Positions 7,193 to 11,917 of a stretch of DNA of 11,917 bases are shown here, piece after piece. Under the pieces are notes generated by a model. That model worked only from the letters and a program-made list of their open reading frames with translations. It was not told the origin of the DNA and made no database searches. Source of the DNA: CAZFHZ01 sp964519015 (lineage in GTDB: Bacteria > Blakebacterota > Blakebacteria > Blakebacterales > CAYUVJ01); NCBI GenBank assembly GCA_964519015.1, contig CAZFHZ010000099.1:1-11917 (forward strand). Reading direction: 5' to 3'. A program made the translations under genes and the position numbers. Positions within the stretch are counted from its first letter, which is position 1, and every line of letters begins with the position of its first letter.

Positions 7193-8025
7193 TGGCCGCT
7201 CGTATGGTGGTCACCGACCTGGACGGGACCCTGCTGCGGAGCGACCGGGGGTTCAACGCCGTCGATCTGGCGGCGCTGGAGGAAACCGGCCGGCGGGGGC
7301 TGCTGCTGGTGGTCGCGACCGGCCGCTCCCTCTTCTCCTTCCGCCGGAGCGTCCAGCGGGAACTCCCCCAGGACTACCTGGTCTTCTCGACCGGGGCGGG
7401 TGTGCTCGACGTGCGCAGCGGAGAACTCGTGCGGGCCCTCAACCTGGATGAAGAACGCACCCGCCGGGCCGCCCGTTTCCTGCAGACGCTGGAGATCGAT
7501 TTCGCGGTCCACGAGCCGCTTCCCGACAACCACCGGTTCGGCTACCACCCGCTGAGCGGCAACCATCCCGACCATCTCCAGCGGATCGAACTCTACCGCG
7601 GGCATTGCGAGCCCCTGCCGGCCGACACCGAACGGCTCGGGGGATCCTCCCAACTCCTGGCCATCGTGGAACCGGCCCGGGGCGAAGCGCTGCTGCCGGA
7701 GATCCGGTCGGCGCTGGGGCCGGGGTTCAACGTGGTCCGGACCACCTCCCCGCTCGACCATGCGACCATGTGGATCGAGGTCTTCCCGGCCGAGGTCTCC
7801 AAGGGACAGGGAGTCGCCTGGCTGGCCGCCCGGGAAGGGCTGGGTCCCGAGCAGGTCATGGTGGTGGGCAACGACTGGAACGACCTCGATATGCTGGAGT
7901 GGGCCGGTGCGGCCTACGTGGTGGCAGGGGCCCCCCCCGAGCTGCGCGCCCGCTTCCCGGTCGTGGCCTCGAACGACGAGGGGGGAGTGGCCGAAGCGAT
8001 CGCCCGCTGGAGCCCTTCGCGCTGA
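7192..8025 (+). CDS. HAD-IIB (Cof-type) phosphatase
   Basis: 277 residues. All four HAD motifs are visible: DLDGT with nucleophile D9 and D11 (9-13), the threonine of VVATGRS (T43), the lysine of EVSKGQG (K204), and GNDWNDLDM (226-234) for magnesium binding. The insert between motifs II and III (about 85-190) is the IIB-type cap, which sets substrate choice. This subclass covers Cof-type sugar-phosphate phosphatases, sucrose- and trehalose-phosphate phosphatases and mannosyl-3-phosphoglycerate phosphatase. No signal peptide is seen, so it is cytoplasmic. The start ATG shares its A with the stop of the barrel gene (TGATG), so it is probably made by re-initiation; a second in-frame ATG at 7204 is also possible. 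A glycosyltransferase resembling glucosyl-3-phosphoglycerate synthases follows after 64 nt, so a glycosyl-phosphate substrate is an attractive guess. Class is sure; substrate is not. Confidence 0.88.
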   Translation: MAARMVVTDLDGTLLRSDRGFNAVDLAALEETGRRGLLLVVATGRSLFSFRRSVQRELPQDYLVFSTGAGVLDVRSGELVRALNLDEERTRRAARFLQTLEIDFAVHEPLPDNHRFGYHPLSGNHPDHLQRIELYRGHCEPLPADTERLGGSSQLLAIVEPARGEALLPEIRSALGPGFNVVRTTSPLDHATMWIEVFPAEVSKGQGVAWLAAREGLGPEQVMVVGNDWNDLDMLEWAGAAYVVAGAPPELRARFPVVASNDEGGVAEAIARWSPSR

Positions 8026-8055
8026 CCTCACAGTCTCCCGTCCGAACATCGGTCC

Positions 8056-8084
8056 TTGCTCCCACCCCTGGCCGGAGTTATGGA
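8056..8084 (+). promoter_or_regulatory. putative sigma70-type promoter for the glycosyltransferase gene
   Basis: TTGCTC (8056-8061), a 17-nt spacer and TATGGA (8079-8084) occupy the 64-nt gap after the phosphatase gene. The predicted transcript start falls at about 8090-8091, right on the ATG at 8090. That implies either a leaderless message or use of the later ATG at 8120. This is judged by eye. Confidence 0.35.
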
Positions 8085-8089
8085 GTGAG

Positions 8090-9370
8090 ATGGCCGATCA
8101 TCCGAACAAAGGGGAGGAAATGCGTTTCAGTACCGCCCTGAGGGAGCCGACCCGACGCCAGGTGGAACGACTCGGCGAGGTCGACCTGCTAGTCGGCGTC
8201 CCCTGTTTCAACAACGACGACACCATCGAGTACGTGGTGCGGACCGTGGAGGAGGGTCTCTACCGGCACTACCCCGAGCACCGCTCGGTGGTGCTGGTCT
8301 CCGACGGCGGCTCCACCGACGACACGCGTGAGGTCGCGGGTCAGCTCGAGCACAGTCCCTGGGTGGAACGGGTGGTCTCCTCCTACCGGGGGGTACCGGG
8401 CAAGGGGACGGCGGTCCGGGGGATTTTCGAGGTGGCCGACATCGTAGGAGCCAAGGCGACCCTGCTCTTCGACTCCGACCTGCGTTCCATCACCCCCGAC
8501 TGGGTGAAGTGGGTGGCCGACCCGGTCCTGGAAGACGGCTACGACTTCGTCGCCCCGTACTACAAGCGCTACAAGTACGACGGGACCATCACCAACAACA
8601 TCGTCTACAACCTGACCCGTTCCCTCTACGGTTACCGGGTCCGTCAGCCTATCGGGGGGGACTTCGCCTTCTCCCTGTCCTTGGCTCGGACCTACATCCA
8701 GGAACCGGTCTGGGAGACGGACGTGGCTCGCTTCGGGATCGACATCTGGCTGACCACCATCGCGATGGTGCGGAGGGCCCGGATCGCCCAGGCCAACCTG
8801 GGGGTGAAGATCCACGACGTGAAGGACCCGGCCGAGGCGCTGGGCCCGATGTTCCGACAGGTGGTCTCCACCCTGCTGCTCCTGATGGAGGAGCACGATC
8901 AGGTCTGGAAGGAGATCCGGGGGAGCGAACCGGTTCCTGTGGTGGGTCCCGAGGTGGATATCGAACCGGTGGCCTTCGAGATCAACGTGGCCAAGCTGGT
9001 CGCCGACTTCAAGACCGGATGCGACAACTACGGGGAGCTCTGGCGCAAGATCGTGGCCCCGGAGAGCTGGGCGGTCATCGAACAGCTCTACAACATCCCG
9101 CTCAAGGACTTCCTCTTCCCCACCGAGGCCTGGGTGCGCATCCTCTACGACCTGGCGGCGGCCTACCACCACTGGAAGGGGAGCCGTGACCTGCTGGTCG
9201 GGCTGATGACCCCCCTCTACTTCGCCCGTATCGCTTCGTTCGTCAACCGCACCCGCGACATGGACGCCGCCGGTGCCGAGGCGGTGGTCGAGGAGCAGGC
9301 CCTGCTCTTCGAGCAGATGAAGGACTACCTGATCGAGCGCTGGGACAACGGAGCCGAGATCCAACCATGA
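8090..9370 (+). CDS. GT-A glycosyltransferase, GpgS / mannosylglycerate synthase-like
   Basis: 426 residues from ATG 8090. An in-frame ATG at 8120 (M11) has a strong GGGGAGG, but only 2 nt away, so the start is uncertain. The N-terminal GT-A fold shows VDLLVGVPCFNNDDTI (31-46), VLVSDGGSTDDT (68-79), GVPGKGTAVRG (101-111), the metal-binding DSD (128-130), RQPIGGDFAF (185-194) and FGIDIWL (215-221). H242 in KIHDVKD is a candidate third metal ligand. This order parallels retaining glucosyl-3-phosphoglycerate synthase (GpgS) and mannosylglycerate synthase, which attach a sugar from a nucleotide donor to phosphoglycerate or glycerate, making compatible solutes or polysaccharide primers. A helical C-terminal region (about 250-420) is also a feature of that group. 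There is no signal peptide. The stop overlaps the acyltransferase start (ATGA). The acceptor is not deducible here; a related sugar or lipid acceptor is possible. Confidence 0.78.
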   Translation: MADHPNKGEEMRFSTALREPTRRQVERLGEVDLLVGVPCFNNDDTIEYVVRTVEEGLYRHYPEHRSVVLVSDGGSTDDTREVAGQLEHSPWVERVVSSYRGVPGKGTAVRGIFEVADIVGAKATLLFDSDLRSITPDWVKWVADPVLEDGYDFVAPYYKRYKYDGTITNNIVYNLTRSLYGYRVRQPIGGDFAFSLSLARTYIQEPVWETDVARFGIDIWLTTIAMVRRARIAQANLGVKIHDVKDPAEALGPMFRQVVSTLLLLMEEHDQVWKEIRGSEPVPVVGPEVDIEPVAFEINVAKLVADFKTGCDNYGELWRKIVAPESWAVIEQLYNIPLKDFLFPTEAWVRILYDLAAAYHHWKGSRDLLVGLMTPLYFARIASFVNRTRDMDAAGAEAVVEEQALLFEQMKDYLIERWDNGAEIQP

Positions 9371-10485
9371 CCGGCCGGGGGCTGCCCGCGGGGCGGCTGG
9401 TCTCCCTCGACGCTTTCCGCGGACTGACCATCGCCGGGATGATCCTGGTCAACAACCCGGGCAGCTGGTCGCAGGTCTACCCCCCGATGCGACACGCCGA
9501 GTGGAACGGGTGGACCCCCACCGACCTGGTCTTCCCCTTCTTCCTTTTCATCGTCGGCGTGGCCATGGCTTTCTCCTTCGCCCGCCGCCTCGAGGCAGGG
9601 GCCGACCGGCGGGCGCTCCACCGCAAGATCCTCACCCGCACCCTGCTCATCTTCGGCATCGGGCTCTTCCTGAATGCCTTCCCTCGCTTCGACTTCGGCT
9701 CGGTGCGGGTCTACGGGGTGCTGCAACGGATTGCCCTGGTCTACCTCTTCACCGCCCTGATCACCCTGCGCACTTCGCTCAAAGGGCGGGCCGTCACGGC
9801 CGGAGGTCTGCTGCTGGCCTACTGGGGGCTGATGATGCTGGTCCCGGTGCCCGGCTACGGCGCCGGGAACCTGAGTCCCGACGGCAACCTGGGGGCTTTC
9901 CTCGACCGGCTCCTGCTGGAGGGGCATCTCTGGCGGCCCACCTGGGACCCGGAGGGGCTGCTCAGCACGATCCCGGCGGTGGCCACCTGCCTGCTCGGTC
10001 AGCTCACCGGCGAGGTGCTGCGCACCGGGGGCGACCGCAACCTGCTGACTGCCCGACTCTTCGTCTACGGCTGGCTGGGCATCCTGGCCGGGTTGGCCTG
10101 GGGCCTCGTATTCCCCATCAACAAGAGCCTCTGGACCTCCTCCTACGTCCTCTTCACCGCCGGCGCCGCCCTGCAGTTCCTGGGGGTCTGCTACTGGCTG
10201 ATCGATGTGCGGGGCCGGCGCGGCTGGGCCCGACCGGCGGTGGCACTGGGGATGAATCCGCTCACGATCTTCGCCCTGGCCACCCTGGTGGTGAAGATCA
10301 TGACCCGGGTCCGGGTGCCGCTGGACGGCCGGACCACCTCACTCTACGCCTGGTGCTACCGGAGCCTCTTCGCTCCCTGGCTCGGTCCGCTGAACGGCTC
10401 GCTCGGCTTCGCCGTCGCCTACCTGCTGCTCTGGCTTGCCCTGGCCGGGCTGCTCTACCGGAAGCGCATCTTTCTCAGGGTTTGA
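9367..10485 (+). CDS. HGSNAT/NagX-type membrane acyltransferase (COG4299, DUF1624/DUF5009-like)
   Basis: A 372-residue integral membrane protein with about ten hydrophobic segments. Family landmarks are in order: LVSLDAFRGLTIAGMILVNN (11-30), HAEWNGWTPTDLVFPFFLFI (43-62), GVLQRIALVYL (117-127), DPEGLLSTIPA (194-204), PINKSLWTSSYVLFTAG (250-266) and ALGMNPLTIF (293-302). H43 aligns with the active histidine of human heparan-alpha-glucosaminide N-acetyltransferase (H269, in HASWNGLT). That enzyme passes an acetyl group from acetyl-CoA across the membrane to a terminal glucosamine. Bacterial relatives (NagX and similar) are mostly uncharacterised, and the true acceptor here may be another sugar. 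The ATG overlaps the glycosyltransferase stop by 4 nt and has no clear ribosome site of its own, so translation is probably coupled to that gene. The joint unit suggests that a glycosylated product is acylated in or across the inner membrane (inference). Confidence 0.88.
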   Translation: MTGRGLPAGRLVSLDAFRGLTIAGMILVNNPGSWSQVYPPMRHAEWNGWTPTDLVFPFFLFIVGVAMAFSFARRLEAGADRRALHRKILTRTLLIFGIGLFLNAFPRFDFGSVRVYGVLQRIALVYLFTALITLRTSLKGRAVTAGGLLLAYWGLMMLVPVPGYGAGNLSPDGNLGAFLDRLLLEGHLWRPTWDPEGLLSTIPAVATCLLGQLTGEVLRTGGDRNLLTARLFVYGWLGILAGLAWGLVFPINKSLWTSSYVLFTAGAALQFLGVCYWLIDVRGRRGWARPAVALGMNPLTIFALATLVVKIMTRVRVPLDGRTTSLYAWCYRSLFAPWLGPLNGSLGFAVAYLLLWLALAGLLYRKRIFLRV

Positions 10486-10544
10486 CCCGCAGCCTCAGCA
10501 GGAAGGATGCGTCCACCCAGTAGGTGTCGGGTCCGGGCGGGATC

Positions 10545-11123
10545 TCAACCCAGACGCCTCAGGATGAGTTCTTCGAGCGGCCGCTTCGGCACGTGGTGGA
10601 CACCCCGCTCATCCCGCCAGTAGCGGATATCCCCGCCGGGGAGCGCCTCCTCGAGCACGACCTCTTCGACCGGACGGCCCAGGGCGAGCGCCAGCAGGAT
10701 CTCGTACCGGTCTTCGAGCTCGAGTTCGCTGGCCAGCGCCGCCCGGTTGAGCGAGGAGAAGATACACCCCCCCAAGCCCCGTTCGGTCGCCCCCAGCAGG
10801 ATCGTCTGGGCGGCGATTCCATGGTCGCACCCGAAGTTCTTGCGCACCTCGCGGTCCCCCAGGATGAGGATCCAGGCGGTCGGACGCTCCGCCTCGACGG
10901 GACCCGGCCAGTCCTTGAGGTAACCGGCCCAGGCGGTGTGGGGGAAGATCCGGGCGTTGCCGGCCGGATCAGCGCTCAGGATGAAGCGGAGCGGCTGGGC
11001 GTTGGCCGCCGAGGGGGAGAGACGGGCCAGGGCGACCAGTTCCTCCAAGGTGTTGAGAGTCACCGGGACCGTGCCGTCAAACCGTCGGTAACTGCGGCTG
11101 CGGCGGATCAGTTCTTCCAGCAT
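10545..11123 (-). CDS. nitroreductase-family FMN oxidoreductase
   Basis: 192 residues read leftward from ATG 11123-11121. Features of the small nitroreductase family (PF00881) are an N-terminal FMN-phosphate-binding RRSRSYRRFDG (7-17), LARLSPSAANAQPLRF (32-47), a middle PTAWILILGD (81-90), and DHGIAAQTILLGATERGLGG (100-119), which packs on the flavin and the dimer interface. The tail DIRYWRDERGVHHVPKRPLEEL is usual for the ~190-residue versions found in anaerobes and environmental bacteria. Such enzymes are cytoplasmic FMN dimers using NAD(P)H; the natural substrate is seldom known. No strong Shine-Dalgarno precedes the ATG, and no in-frame alternative start exists close upstream, so the start is moderately secure. 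The gene converges on the acyltransferase gene and diverges from the aminotransferase gene. The longer minus-strand frame reaching 11642 is only an open shadow of the latter. Confidence 0.9.
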   Translation of the reverse strand: MLEELIRRSRSYRRFDGTVPVTLNTLEELVALARLSPSAANAQPLRFILSADPAGNARIFPHTAWAGYLKDWPGPVEAERPTAWILILGDREVRKNFGCDHGIAAQTILLGATERGLGGCIFSSLNRAALASELELEDRYEILLALALGRPVEEVVLEEALPGGDIRYWRDERGVHHVPKRPLEELILRRLG

Positions 11124-11170
11124 GGCATGTATCCGTAGGAAAGGCGTGAGGGGTGGGACCGGCCCGGATG

Positions 11171-11180
11171 CATAATAAAC
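11171..11180. promoter_or_regulatory. AT-rich element in the divergent intergenic region
   Basis: CATAATAAAC is the only AT-rich patch in the 78-nt gap between the nitroreductase and aminotransferase genes. CATAAT (11171-11176) could be a -10 for the plus gene; its reverse TATTAT (11177-11172) could be a -10 for the minus gene, with about 40 nt of leader. No convincing -35 was found for either direction. Confidence 0.3.
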
Positions 11181-11201
11181 AGGTAGCCGGGAGCAGAAAC
11201 C

Positions 11202-11917
11202 ATGACCAGACGAGACCCCATCCCCGACGTCGAAACCCTCCGATCCTGTTTCCCTGCCCTGCAGCGCCGGGAGGGGGAACACCCCGTGGCTTACTTCGAC
11301 GGCCCGGGAGGCACCCAGGTACCCCGACCGGTGGCCGACGCGGTGACCGATTACCTGCTCCACCACAACGGGAACGCCCACTGGCCCTTCGCCACCAGCC
11401 AGGAGACGATGGCGATCGTGACCGGGGCCCGTCAGGCGATGGCCGACCTGCTCGGCGGTGAGGTCGACGAGGTCGTCTTCGGCCCCAACATGACCACCCT
11501 GACCTTCCACCTCTCCCGCGCTCTGGCGCGCTGGTGCGTCCCCGGTGACGAAGTGGTGGTGACCGAACTCGACCACCATGCCAATATCGACCCGTGGCGG
11601 GCCCTGGCGGTCGATTTCGGGCTGCGGGTGCGGGCCGTGCACTTCGATGTACGTACCGGCCGGCTCGACCTGGAGGACCTGGCCCGGGCCCTCTCTCCCC
11701 GCACCCGCATCGTGGCGGTGGGTGGGGCCTCCAACGCCCTGGGCACGATCAACGACCTGGAACGGGTGGTGGCCTCAGCCCGGGGGGTGGGGGCGTGGAC
11801 CTTCGTGGACGCGGTCCACCTGGTGCCGCACCTGGTGGTGGATGTGCATGCCCTGGGCTGCGATTTCCTGGCCTGCTCCGCCTACCCTAAGTGCAAAAAC
11901 ACCAAGGCCATTCCCAC
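11202..11917 (+). CDS. class V aminotransferase / cysteine desulfurase-like protein (partial, right edge)
   Basis: 238 codons are present from ATG 11202, with GGGAG (11189-11193) 8 nt before it. The sequence fits the cysteine-desulfurase-like fold-type I PLP family of the VC1184 type. Landmarks are VAYFDGPGGTQVPRPV (29-44), FGPNMTTLTFHLSRAL (93-108), VVVTELDHHANIDPWRAL (118-135), IVAVGGASNALGTINDL (170-186), and TFVDAVHLVPH (200-210), in which D203 and H206 would contact the cofactor. DFLACSAY (221-228) follows, after which relatives normally read KFFGPH, with the PLP lysine first. Here it reads PKCKNTKAIP to the window end, with a drop in GC content, so the final ~32 bases (from 11886) probably do not belong to the gene. 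True cysteine desulfurase activity is unproven for this subgroup; aminotransferase or lyase activity is possible. Confidence 0.87.
   Translation, partial: MTRRDPIPDVETLRSCFPALQRREGEHPVAYFDGPGGTQVPRPVADAVTDYLLHHNGNAHWPFATSQETMAIVTGARQAMADLLGGEVDEVVFGPNMTTLTFHLSRALARWCVPGDEVVVTELDHHANIDPWRALAVDFGLRVRAVHFDVRTGRLDLEDLARALSPRTRIVAVGGASNALGTINDLERVVASARGVGAWTFVDAVHLVPHLVVDVHALGCDFLACSAYPKCKNTKAIP
11886..11917 (+). other. discordant terminal segment, probable contig-end artefact
   Basis: From 11886 the bases turn AT-richer (a run of five A at 11895-11899) and the translated residues stop matching the aminotransferase family exactly where the PLP-lysine motif is due. The segment abuts the end of the window. 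Misjoined or low-quality assembly is the simplest reading; a genuine insertion just starting here is the alternative. Confidence 0.5.

Noticed and set aside
8026..8089. Possible small gene or terminator between the phosphatase and glycosyltransferase genes.
   Set aside because: The 64 bases hold no start with a ribosome site and no hairpin plus T tract. Only a promoter-like pair of hexamers was kept.
10486..10544. Search for an intrinsic terminator between the convergent acyltransferase and nitroreductase genes.
   Set aside because: No stable hairpin followed by a T run was found in either direction. Only GC-rich sequence without clear inverted symmetry is present.

Overview
This is a GC-rich (roughly 70 %), densely coding bacterial window. 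Signal peptides, a LolA-fold carrier, an outer-membrane beta-barrel and LolCDE/MacB-type ABC permeases all point to a two-membrane (Gram-negative) cell. The gene mix and codon use would suit Gemmatimonadota or a similar high-GC environmental phylum, but that is an impression from family content, not a placement. Both ends cut a gene, and the last ~32 bases look foreign to the gene they sit in, so the window may be a whole assembled contig.

Layout. (1) 1-1266, minus: N-terminal beta-propeller half of an exported S9-type peptidase, running off the left edge. (2) 1267-1423: divergent intergenic region with a plausible promoter for the minus gene and a strong Shine-Dalgarno that fixes a TTG start for the plus operon. 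(3) 1424-8025, plus: seven tightly packed genes. They encode an exported lone DsbD-N-like domain, a LolD/MacB-type ATPase, two different FtsX-type permeases, a LolA-like periplasmic protein, an outer-membrane beta-barrel and a HAD-IIB phosphatase. From the ATPase on, junctions are 4 nt apart or overlap by 1 to 8 nt. (4) 8090-10485, plus: a GpgS/mannosylglycerate-synthase-like glycosyltransferase overlapping (ATGA) a multi-spanning HGSNAT/NagX-type acyltransferase. (5) 10545-11123, minus: a small nitroreductase. (6) 11202-11917, plus: a class V aminotransferase / cysteine-desulfurase-like gene, cut at the right edge. No gene-free stretch exceeds 160 bases. I saw no tRNA, rRNA, CRISPR array, insertion sequence or convincing intrinsic terminator.

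How it may work together. The most interesting unit is 1424-7192. An ABC exporter engine with paired permeases, a LolA-fold carrier and a dedicated beta-barrel are made from one transcript. That looks like a complete trans-envelope route for a lipid, lipoprotein or other hydrophobic cargo, parallel to the Lol pathway but ending at a barrel instead of LolB. A DsbD-N-like protein leads the operon although the carrier and the barrel contain no cysteine. A second possible unit is the HAD-IIB phosphatase plus glycosyltransferase (phosphorylated glycoside made, then dephosphorylated), possibly followed by membrane acylation. Both functional readings are inferences from family and context.
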